NCBI RefSeq assembly: GCF_008084145.1
Contig: NZ_VSDO01000003.1
Location: 943,345-1,007,344 of the forward strand
Source of the DNA: Paenibacillus faecis
Lineage (GTDB): Bacteria > Bacillota > Bacilli > Paenibacillales > Paenibacillaceae
Length of the DNA stretch: 64,000 nt
Reading direction: 5' to 3'
The translations under genes and the position numbers were made by a program. Below are positions 19,528 through 26,487 of the stretch, piece by piece. The notes under the pieces were generated by a model. The model was given only the letters and a program-made list of their open reading frames with translations, was not told where the DNA came from and searched no databases. Numbering within the stretch: position 1 is the stretch's first letter; each line of letters opens with the position of its first letter.

Positions 19528-20001
19528 TCAAGATTCAGCATACGTGGAGTAACCGGTTTTGCTGAGAATTCTTTTGGCCCCGACATATTTGGACTTATAG
19601 TAACTGCTGTTTAATTGATCGGTACGGATTCCTTTGGATGAAGAAGCGTGCGCGAATTTTCCGTCACCGATGTAAATGCCGACGTGGGATACTTTATTCT
19701 TGCCCAAAGTATTGAAGAATACGAGATCCCCCGGCTTCAACTGGCTTTTGGCGACAGGAGTGCCTTGCTTGTATTGGGCCGAAGAGACGCGGGCCAGCTT
19801 GACGCCCATTTGCTTGAACACGTATCTGGTAAATCCGGAACAGTCGAATCCGTTCGTGGTAACCCCCCCGTATTTATAAGGCGTCCCGTATACGGACTTC
19901 ACAACGCTGTTCAATTTCGTATCTGCGGCGGATACACTCCCCGTCCCTAAGGTGAACAAAATCGCCAAACTCGTCGCTGCTGCTGCAAATGTCTTTCTCA
20001 T
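19528..20001 (-). CDS. Secreted NlpC/P60 cell-wall endopeptidase, copy 1
   Basis: 157-aa exported peptidoglycan hydrolase. Signal peptide about residues 1-26 (ending GSVSAA), then a bare NlpC/P60 domain without LysM or SH3 modules. Catalytic residues are visible: Cys54 in FDCSGF, His106 in SHVGIYIGDG and His118 in FAHASS. The family usually cuts gamma-D-Glu-diamino acid bonds in stem peptides. The gene has its own promoter, c-di-AMP riboswitch and terminator. A paralogue with the same layout lies just upstream (20386-20877). Confidence 0.94.
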   Translation of the reverse strand: MRKTFAAAATSLAILFTLGTGSVSAADTKLNSVVKSVYGTPYKYGGVTTNGFDCSGFTRYVFKQMGVKLARVSSAQYKQGTPVAKSQLKPGDLVFFNTLGKNKVSHVGIYIGDGKFAHASSSKGIRTDQLNSSYYKSKYVGAKRILSKTGYSTYAES

Positions 20002-20021
20002 GCTGTAAAAGTTCTCCTTCC

Positions 20022-20142
20022 AAGGCCTGCGAGGTTAGCTTGAGGATTCGGTTGAAGGTTCCCTATGATCCCTATGTATCGGTAATCAATTCACCCAAAA
20101 TGGTTCCCCCGTTTCCCGGGTGCCGGGAATTCGGCTGATCTA
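20022..20142 (-). promoter_or_regulatory. c-di-AMP riboswitch (ydaO/yuaA type), copy 1
   Basis: Read on the minus strand, the leader carries the hallmarks of the ydaO-yuaA class: a CCGAATTCCCGG start region, GGGGGAACC, TTGGGTGAAT, an AGGGA segment, CAACCGAATCCT and the end AGCTAACCTCGCAGGC, just before the ribosome binding site of the hydrolase gene. The class binds cyclic di-AMP and usually turns expression off. Boundaries are approximate. Confidence 0.9.
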
Positions 20143-20208
20143 GTTGATGCACCCAAAGTTGTGACGTGGCGAACATTGTTTACAAAGTTGTTACTATTTA
20201 CTTTGGTT

Positions 20209-20237
20209 ATTGTACCAAGCCTGTCTTGCTTTGGCAA
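20209..20237 (-). promoter_or_regulatory. Promoter of first NlpC/P60 gene
   Basis: Minus strand TTGCCA (20237-20232), 17 bp, TACAAT (20214-20209), about 65 bp before the riboswitch. The second hydrolase has the same two hexamers. Confidence 0.75.
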
Positions 20238-20334
20238 GTCATTCTAAGGCTGCCGGTTATTTTAAGCCGATCGTCCCGTTTATGACAAGGAGAGGCGGGT
20301 AATTTCTCCTAAGCGGGCTATGCAAAACAACCAT

Positions 20335-20378
20335 GAAAAAACCCGCAGTCCTCGATTCGGGTGAATCGCTGCGGGCTT
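20335..20378 (-). terminator. Terminator of second NlpC/P60 gene
   Basis: Minus-strand stem CCCGCAG ... CTGCGGG enclosing a further CGATTC/GAATCG pairing, followed by six T residues. Confidence 0.85.
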
Positions 20379-20385
20379 GTCGTAA

Positions 20386-20877
20386 TTATTCTACATCGTC
20401 GTGATCTGTGGGTTCGCTGGTAACTTCCTCGTACTTGTCGGTACTCAGAATCCGTTTCGCCCCGACATAACGTTGTACATAATACTTCTCGCTTAATTTG
20501 CTGATAATTACGCCTTTGGAAGAAGAAGCATGGGCAAACTTGCCATCGCCGACATAAACGCCGACATGAGAAACGCCTTTACCGGATGTGTTGAAGAATA
20601 CGAGATCGCCGGCAATCAGGTTTTCCTTCTCTACGGCCGTACCCATCTTGTATTGGGCGCCGGATTGATGCGGCAGTTTAATGCCGATCTTCGAAAAGAC
20701 GTACATGGTAAATCCGGAACAATCGAAGCCGGCCGTTGTAGTGCCGCCGGAAGCATATTCCGTTCCCAAGGCTTTGTCGATGACGCCGTCCAATGTGGAA
20801 TCGGCGAAAGCGCTGCCAGTGCCAACGGAGAAAAGAATGGCAAGACTTACTGCTGCTGCGGTCAACTGTTTCTTCAA
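20386..20877 (-). CDS. Secreted NlpC/P60 cell-wall endopeptidase, copy 2
   Basis: 163-aa paralogue of the hydrolase at 19528-20001: signal peptide (about 1-25, ending SAFA) and a single NlpC/P60 domain with Cys53 in FDCSGF, His104 in SHVGVYVGDG and His116 in FAHASS. It differs by an acidic tail of about 15 residues (EEVTSEPTDHDDVE). TTG start with aaggag 8 nt upstream. Its own TTGCCA/TACAAT promoter, c-di-AMP riboswitch and terminator show that the whole transcription unit was duplicated, not only the coding sequence. Confidence 0.94.
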   Translation of the reverse strand: MKKQLTAAAVSLAILFSVGTGSAFADSTLDGVIDKALGTEYASGGTTTAGFDCSGFTMYVFSKIGIKLPHQSGAQYKMGTAVEKENLIAGDLVFFNTSGKGVSHVGVYVGDGKFAHASSSKGVIISKLSEKYYVQRYVGAKRILSTDKYEEVTSEPTDHDDVE

Positions 20878-20894
20878 GAAAATGCTCCTTCCAA

Positions 20895-21010
20895 TGCCTA
20901 CGAGGTTAGCTTAAGGATTCGGTTGAAGGCCCCCTATGATCCCTCTCTTGCGAGATCAATTCACCCAAAGTGGTTCCCCCGTTCCCCGTCAAGGGAATTC
21001 GGCTGTAGTA
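20895..21010 (-). promoter_or_regulatory. c-di-AMP riboswitch (ydaO/yuaA type), copy 2
   Basis: Same conserved blocks as copy 1 on the minus strand (GGGGGAACCACTTTGGGTGAA, AGGGATCATAGGGG, CAACCGAATCCT, AGCTAACCTCGTAGGC) in the leader of the second hydrolase gene. The peripheral stems differ, as expected from old copies kept under selection. Confidence 0.9.
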
Positions 21011-21106
21011 TACATCCGATTTACTTACATATTCGACACCCGACACAGTTCTCCTGCCAAGGTGACAAAAATAATTACAAAATCGTTACTGAATTGTGCT
21101 GTTGCT

Positions 21107-21136
21107 ATTGTAACAAAGGCAAGTATATTTTGGCAA
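21107..21136 (-). promoter_or_regulatory. Promoter of second NlpC/P60 gene
   Basis: Minus strand TTGCCA (21136-21131), 18 bp, TACAAT (21112-21107). Confidence 0.72.
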
Positions 21137-21173
21137 TGGCTATTTAGCAAGATTTAGAGGCGAAAACACAGGG

Positions 21174-21201
21174 AAAAGCCCCCGCATTAACGCGGAGGCC
21201 T
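21174..21201 (-). terminator. Terminator of membrane protein gene
   Basis: Minus-strand hairpin GCCTCCGC / GCGGGGGC with loop GTTAAT followed by TTTTCC, downstream of the gene ending at 21236. Confidence 0.65.
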
Positions 21202-21235
21202 TGTGGCGCAAGGGCTGCACAAAAGTGAAAAAAAT

Positions 21236-22066
21236 TTAACCTTTATGTAACTTGGTTTGCCAGAGCTCATATTGAGAGGATACCGACCAAATTTGCAATA
21301 GACTGCGAATAAAAGGATAGGTTTGCTGCAAAATCATAGCGGTCAACCCGGTCCAGATCCAAGAGAAGGCCCCGCAGATGAGAAATAGGGCGGCTCCGGC
21401 CGTGCCGAGAATCAGGGATATGGCGATGCCGGGCAGCAGGTGTCGAAGGCTGATTAGTAGAGAGTTCCATATCCCCTCCTTGAACAGGAAGCCGAGTTGG
21501 GAGAACAGCAGGACTTGGCGAATGACCCAGCCGTAGACGGCCCATCCCGTCAGCAGCCCGACCATCGCAAGCAGAGGCCCCATTCGCCCGCTTTCGGGGA
21601 CAAGCCAAGGCAAGAGGGTCGCCAATTGGGGGACCACCCATAGCCCGGGCAGGGCGAGCAGAATCAACTCTAACAGGAAAAAGAGGGTGACTGGCTTCCA
21701 GAATTCCTTCATCCCGCGGAAGAGGGGAAGCCCGGACCTTTGCTCCTCCGGAGGTCTCAGCCCGTAAAGAATACCGGCCTGGAACAGCGGCGTCATCAGC
21801 AGACGTAAGACAATCAGGCCTAGCAGCATCCACAAATGCTGGTGGATGGCCGGGTTCCGTCCAAGCTCGATTTGCCCCTCGATCATGTAGAGAACCCGGC
21901 TCATTTCATTCGGCGGGGGATCGGGATACCGCGACAGCAGAGCGATAACGGCCGAGTGAATCAGCCGATAGAAGAACAATCCCCAAAGCAGTTGGTACAG
22001 AAACAGGATGATTACAGAGGGAAATTGGCTTCGAACAAGCCCCCATCCATTCCGTACGTAGGTCAT
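21236..22066 (-). CDS. Integral membrane protein, function unknown
   Basis: 276 aa with about six hydrophobic segments (SVIILFLYQLLWGLFFY, LWMLLGLIVLRLLM, VTLFFLLELILLALPGLWVV, LLAMVGLLTGWAVYGWV, LLPGIAISLILGTAGAALFL and others). No transporter signature is recognised; the layout resembles uncharacterised Bacillus/Paenibacillus membrane proteins with glycerophosphodiester phosphodiesterase-type membrane regions, but that is a guess. The ATG at 22066 has aggaggg 6 nt upstream. The frame stays open upstream only because it runs into the tandem repeats at 22083-22320. M1 peptidase lies upstream in the same direction. Confidence 0.82.
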   Translation of the reverse strand: MTYVRNGWGLVRSQFPSVIILFLYQLLWGLFFYRLIHSAVIALLSRYPDPPPNEMSRVLYMIEGQIELGRNPAIHQHLWMLLGLIVLRLLMTPLFQAGILYGLRPPEEQRSGLPLFRGMKEFWKPVTLFFLLELILLALPGLWVVPQLATLLPWLVPESGRMGPLLAMVGLLTGWAVYGWVIRQVLLFSQLGFLFKEGIWNSLLISLRHLLPGIAISLILGTAGAALFLICGAFSWIWTGLTAMILQQTYPFIRSLLQIWSVSSQYELWQTKLHKG

Positions 22067-22082
22067 TATTTTCCCTCCTAAA

Positions 22083-22320
22083 AGTTTTGTGAGCGTTACA
22101 TCTGGAGATAGCATCGTACAAAACATACTTCGTAAGCATAGGCTTAGTTTTGTGAGCGTAACATCACGGATAGCATCGTACAAAACATACTTCGTAAGCA
22201 TAGGCTTAGTTTTGTGAGCGTAACATCACGGATAGCTGCGTACAGAACTTACTTCGTAAGCATAGGCCTAGTTTCGTGAGCGTAACATCACGGATAGCTG
22301 CGTACAAAAAGCATAGGCTC
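22083..22320. repeat. Tandem array of a 62-bp repeat, four copies
   Basis: Copies at 22083-22145, 22146-22207, 22208-22269 and 22270-22320. The unit begins agttttgtgagcgtaacatc and ends ttcgtaagcataggctt. Copies 2 and 3 differ at few positions; copy 1 has a variant centre; copy 4 lacks an internal block of about 12 bp. They lie head to tail without spacers, between the M1 peptidase and the membrane protein gene, and would be transcribed in any read-through mRNA. It is not a CRISPR array because there are no unique spacers. Function unknown. Confidence 0.9.
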
Positions 22321-22331
22321 GGTTTTGCGGC

Positions 22332-24335
22332 TTACCAGACGAGGGCCCCCAGCATCGCTTCCAGCAGCTTTACGACCCCAAGCGTAGCCCGGGTTCCGGT
22401 AGGTTCGGCGACCTCCGCTCTCATGTAGTTGTTGATATGTTTGTTCTCAAGAACGAGCGAATAATCGGGATCGATCTGCACCCAGTCCAGAGGTGCCTTG
22501 TACCGCAGCGTCATCTGAACGGTTTCACCTTCGCCGTTCCAGACTTTGCGGACCGTGTGCCCGTCCTTGAAGCTGAAGAGGAGCGGAACCTTAGGGGCGC
22601 TTCCGCCCCGGCGGCTTAGCGTAACCTTCGATTCATACAGGGCCGCCCCGTTCTTGCCGGCAATGGATTGGACCGCTATGCGATCCACCGAAAAATCGGC
22701 CATTTTGCCATCGTATACATACTGGTTAAAATAAGCCTTCCAGCTTCGGCCGGTCACCTGCTCGACAATGCGTTGGAAATCGGAGGTGGTCGGGTGTTTA
22801 AACCGGAATTTTTGGCTGTAATTGTAAAGGATTCGCTTCATGGCTTTGGCTCCAACCTGGCGCTCGATATCCAGCAGAATCAATTGTCCCCGGGAATATA
22901 CATTTTTGGCGTAAATATCGCTGGAGCCAAACTTCCAGGAGACTTGCGCCAAGGGGGCCGGGTTGGAGACAAGCGCGGCCTGCAGCGGCAGATTCGGCGC
23001 AATCCCGAATTCCTGCTCCATCAATTTGTCCTCCGCATAGGAGGCGAAGGCTTCGTCCAACCAGGCCTCTTCAAATTCGTTATTGGCCACCATTCCGTAA
23101 AAAAACTGGTGGGCCACTTCATGAATCACGGTGCGTTCCAGCTCATCGTAACCCGGGGATTCGCTGTTCGCCCCAAAGGCCGTGACCAGCGTCGGGTATT
23201 CCATGCCGCCGGCCCCGTTGCCCTGTGCGGGCGGAACGACGACGGACAGCGTAGAGTAAGGGTAGCGCCCGTACCACTTGCTGAAATTCGAGAGGGCCAC
23301 TTTGGCCGCGTAGAAATACCGATCTTTCAGATCCTGGTGAGCCGGATCGAGATACAGCTTGATCCGGACTCCCGGCACCTCCGCCGAGGAAAACGGCTCT
23401 TCGGCGTAAACGAAGTGGGGAGAAGCCGACCAGGCAAAATCGTGGACATCGTCGGCATAGAATTGAACCGTCTTCCGGCCGTCCTTGCGAACCGCCGGCT
23501 TGGTCTGGAATCCGGTCGCGGCCACCGTATACGTTTCGGGCACATTGATGCTTACGCTATATATGCCGAAATCGGAGTAAAATTCCGAGTTGCCGTGGTA
23601 TTGGTGAAGGTTCCAGCCCTCCGTTTGACGGCCGCGCGTCCCGGCGGGTTCATATACGCTGACTTTGGGAAACCATTGGCCCGCCATGACAAAATCGCCG
23701 GCGGTGCCCATACGGGCAAACACCTTTGGCAGATTCACTTTAAATTGAATTTTTAAAGTAAGGTCTTCGCCTCCGCGTACCGTCACGGGCAGACGGATTT
23801 TCGCCAAGGTCCGGTCATGCGTATTTCCATCGTCCGGCTGAACGTATTGAAGCCGGTGTAGCAGGGAAATACCGTCCGTGGTGCGGATCTCCGTCAACTC
23901 CATGCCGCCCCATCCGTCTTTGGGCATGAGGTCTCCGCGCAGCTTCCCGCCGGATTCCTTCATAAAAGTGGATTCGCCGGAGGCGAAAGCATTGGGATAC
24001 AGATGCAGATAAAGCTCGTTCACGGATTTTTTGCCGGGATGTGTCCAGGTTAGCGTTTCGGTGCCGATGAGCGTTTGGTTCTTTTCGTCGAGATGCACCT
24101 GGATGTGATATTCCGTAATCCGGTCGCTGAGCACCTCCGCCGTCGGATGTTGTATGCTTTCGGTCAGAGGGAGCGCGGGGGCGGGCCCGGTTTTGGCCGA
24201 GTCCAGGGGCTTGGCCTTTTTGGACGCAAAGGAAGAAAGGTGCGAAGGCTCCGGGCTCAGCGTGTACCGGATGGTACCGGCGATGAGGCACAGGGCGAGA
24301 AAGGAAATGCCGATGAATAAACTACGTCGGGTCAT
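22332..24335 (-). CDS. M1 family zinc metallopeptidase, membrane-anchored or exported
   Basis: 667-aa aminopeptidase-like enzyme. An N-terminal hydrophobic segment (about 4-24, LFIGISFLALCLIAGTIRY) serves as a signal or anchor. The M1 beta-domain (about 75-275) is followed by the catalytic domain: exopeptidase loop GGMEYP and zinc motif His405-Glu406-x-x-His409-x18-Glu428 (HEVAHQFFYG ... WLDEAFASYAE). A Tyr near LILLDIERQ is not assigned. The ATG at 24335 has gggaggt 9 nt upstream; an ATG at 24386 lies before that site. Substrate unknown; the location suggests action outside the cell. Confidence 0.92.
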   Translation of the reverse strand: MTRRSLFIGISFLALCLIAGTIRYTLSPEPSHLSSFASKKAKPLDSAKTGPAPALPLTESIQHPTAEVLSDRITEYHIQVHLDEKNQTLIGTETLTWTHPGKKSVNELYLHLYPNAFASGESTFMKESGGKLRGDLMPKDGWGGMELTEIRTTDGISLLHRLQYVQPDDGNTHDRTLAKIRLPVTVRGGEDLTLKIQFKVNLPKVFARMGTAGDFVMAGQWFPKVSVYEPAGTRGRQTEGWNLHQYHGNSEFYSDFGIYSVSINVPETYTVAATGFQTKPAVRKDGRKTVQFYADDVHDFAWSASPHFVYAEEPFSSAEVPGVRIKLYLDPAHQDLKDRYFYAAKVALSNFSKWYGRYPYSTLSVVVPPAQGNGAGGMEYPTLVTAFGANSESPGYDELERTVIHEVAHQFFYGMVANNEFEEAWLDEAFASYAEDKLMEQEFGIAPNLPLQAALVSNPAPLAQVSWKFGSSDIYAKNVYSRGQLILLDIERQVGAKAMKRILYNYSQKFRFKHPTTSDFQRIVEQVTGRSWKAYFNQYVYDGKMADFSVDRIAVQSIAGKNGAALYESKVTLSRRGGSAPKVPLLFSFKDGHTVRKVWNGEGETVQMTLRYKAPLDWVQIDPDYSLVLENKHINNYMRAEVAEPTGTRATLGVVKLLEAMLGALVW

Positions 24336-24499
24336 ACAATGGATACCTCCCGTTGACAAGCATCTACAGCATGTATATGTTTGCATTTGGGAGATTATTA
24401 GCTAAAATTAAATAAATGAATGAAACCCGCGCAAATGGCGGCTTCCCGCCGCTTGGCATAAACATCGGCGTTAAGAAAAGGACGACTCGGGAGGGAATT

Positions 24500-25021
24500 A
24501 TGGATAATAAATCGGAATCGCAGAAAACAGGCAAAAAGATATTTGCGTTGAACATTATCAGCAATGAGGAGAAGAGCAAGCATAAGGGCTTTGGCGCGGG
24601 CTCGATCGATTTGAACAGCATGTCTCCGGTGATCATCGACGGCAATGAGGCTTATATCGATATCGGGGCGATGCACGCCAAGAGCAAAGTGGAGAAAGGA
24701 ATCAAATTCTCCACCAACCGCGAAGATGTGCCGGCCGGCCGCCAGGTTTGGATCGTGTGGGTCGCTGTGGACCGTTCGCCGGAGGGCCAATTCTACGGCG
24801 GGCTTACGGCCTGTGAAATGTGGATCGATTCCGAAGCGCGCCGCGGGTGGAAGATTCTCGCCGATCATGTAAACAAGATGGATTACGCGTTGAAACGCCG
24901 CATTATTCTGGACGGCCTTTCGGCGGAGCAAAAGAACGCCTTGAAACAGCTGTTGATCGATACGAATCAAGAGTGGTGGGAACGCTCGCCCGACGAGCTG
25001 AAGGCGGCGTTGGAAGCCTAA
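24500..25021 (+). CDS. ywhD: YwhD family protein
   Basis: 173-aa soluble protein closely resembling B. subtilis YwhD. Shared segments include SPVIIDGNEAYIDIGAMHAK, KGIKF..NREDVP, VDRSPEGQFYGG, TACEMW and HVNKMD. The function of the family is unknown. The ATG at 24500 has ggaggg 6 nt upstream; the frame is open to 24416 without a start signal. In B. subtilis ywhD lies beside the PBP gene ywhE (pbpG) and speE-speB; here the chemosensory block has been placed between them. Confidence 0.9.
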   Translation: MDNKSESQKTGKKIFALNIISNEEKSKHKGFGAGSIDLNSMSPVIIDGNEAYIDIGAMHAKSKVEKGIKFSTNREDVPAGRQVWIVWVAVDRSPEGQFYGGLTACEMWIDSEARRGWKILADHVNKMDYALKRRIILDGLSAEQKNALKQLLIDTNQEWWERSPDELKAALEA

Positions 25022-25028
25022 TAACAAA

Positions 25029-25078
25029 GGAGGTTGGCCCCGAGTCATGGGTATGACGGGGGCCAACCTCCTTTTTTG
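25029..25078 (+). terminator. ywhD terminator
   Basis: Long hairpin AGGAGGTTGGCCCC / GGGGCCAACCTCCT followed by six T residues; it lies before the convergent gene ending at 25102. Confidence 0.9.
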
Positions 25079-25101
25079 GTTTGCGGGATACTCATCACCG
25101 C

Positions 25102-26268
25102 TTAGGATTTGCCGAGTTCATATGTTTTGGTTTCGGGCGGCGTGCCGGAGCCGGGCAGAGCCCACTGGAAGTTCAGCCGGTTTCCGTCCCGGCCGGTGTA
25201 AATCAGCCCGTCGCCGGAGTTCCAGTCGCCGCCTTCGATTTTCTTGCTGCTGGCTTGATCCAGGAGCTTCCGGTGAAGCGGCGTGGCCTTACCGGTCGCG
25301 CGATCCACGATAAGCAGAGCGCCGGTGGAGAAGGGGCGGATCAGCAAAAAGTCGGGCTCGACGGCTTCCAGGCCGTATTCGTCGTCCGGGCCGCCGCTTT
25401 TTTCCAGGTCGATCGTTTCGGCGACCTTGCCGTCCGGCGTGACAAGCTGCGCGGTTTGGCCTTCGTTGAGCACGATTTTTCCGTCATGGGAGAGATCGGC
25501 GTTTTTTATACGGACTTGGGAGAGGCCTCCCCCGTAAGACAGGCTGGACTGGGCGACAATCGCGCCGCTGTGGATGACCGCGCGGTGAAGGCTGCTGAAA
25601 ATATGCGGTTCCCCATAAGCGTTATCGACATCGACAATATAGGTGGTGTCATCGACTTGACGCGCGCTCAAGTTCAATTCATCGGGGATTTCGATATGGA
25701 CGGTACCGAGCCGGGAGGGAAGCTGCCCGGTCGTCCCGCCATAAAGGACGCCCTGCTGCCGATTTAACCAGAACAGCATACCGCCGGTCTGAGTTAGCCG
25801 ATATTTCGAAGAATAGGTGTAGCTGATTTTCTTCGGTCCCGCGGCGTTTACCGGAATGCCGAACAGCTTGGAAAACAGGGAGGCGGGCACGTAAGTCACT
25901 CCATATCTAACTTGAACGGGGGCGCCCAGGGAAACGGGAACCGCGTTCTTTCCGACGGCTTGGGCGCTTCCGGGTTGAAGCTTGGCATATTGGCTGACCC
26001 CGGTAAGCTCCAGAGCCTTGGTCTGTGCGTTAAACGTCAGGTGCAGGTCGAACAGCTCGGCGACGTCCCGCAGCGGAACATACAGCTGGCCGGATTGCTT
26101 AAATACGGGGTGCTTAAGGGAATAGACGACTTTTTGATTCGCCGAAACCGCCGCCGCAGCGGCGGCCTTTTGCGGGGCGGTCAGACCGGGCAAGGCTCCT
26201 GCGGTTCCGAGGGAAAGAACCAGACACGCCAAGGCGGTCTTGGATAGAGCAGTTCTCTTTTTTTTCAT
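25102..26268 (-). CDS. Exported stalk-domain (copper amine oxidase N-like) protein
   Basis: 388 aa with a signal peptide (about 1-40, Ala-rich). Residues about 45-150 form a copper-amine-oxidase N-terminal-like stalk domain, with the repeating signature of this family: LYVPLRDVAELFDLHLTFN, then TYVPASLFSKLFGIPV. The rest is beta-rich and may form a propeller-like or WD-like region (VEPDFLLIRPFSTGALLIVD, GDGLIYTGRDGNRLNFQW). No enzymatic motif. Such proteins are abundant at the Paenibacillus cell surface. Ribosome binding site aaggaggt. Confidence 0.85.
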   Translation of the reverse strand: MKKKRTALSKTALACLVLSLGTAGALPGLTAPQKAAAAAAVSANQKVVYSLKHPVFKQSGQLYVPLRDVAELFDLHLTFNAQTKALELTGVSQYAKLQPGSAQAVGKNAVPVSLGAPVQVRYGVTYVPASLFSKLFGIPVNAAGPKKISYTYSSKYRLTQTGGMLFWLNRQQGVLYGGTTGQLPSRLGTVHIEIPDELNLSARQVDDTTYIVDVDNAYGEPHIFSSLHRAVIHSGAIVAQSSLSYGGGLSQVRIKNADLSHDGKIVLNEGQTAQLVTPDGKVAETIDLEKSGGPDDEYGLEAVEPDFLLIRPFSTGALLIVDRATGKATPLHRKLLDQASSKKIEGGDWNSGDGLIYTGRDGNRLNFQWALPGSGTPPETKTYELGKS

Positions 26269-26487
26269 GAAGGAACCTCCTTTTCTACCTACTTTATGTA
26301 AAACGCAAAAGAGCCCGGTAAAGTTGTTGTTCTGCGCCCCGGTTTGCCCATAATTTCCTATAGTTATAATTCCTCGCCAGTCTTAGCAAAACCGAGGCAA
26401 AAACCGATATAAAAATTATAAATAATCACGAAAAGTTAGTAGACCCGCCGCTAGACAGCGGACATCGACGAAAAAGGAGAGAGCGGG

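Noticed and set aside
22067-22201. Longer N-terminus of the membrane protein running into the tandem repeats
   Set aside because: The upstream codons are encoded by the repeat units, and the ATG at 22066 has a strong ribosome binding site.
22083-22320. CRISPR array
   Set aside because: The repeats abut one another with no unique spacers, and no cas gene is present in the window.
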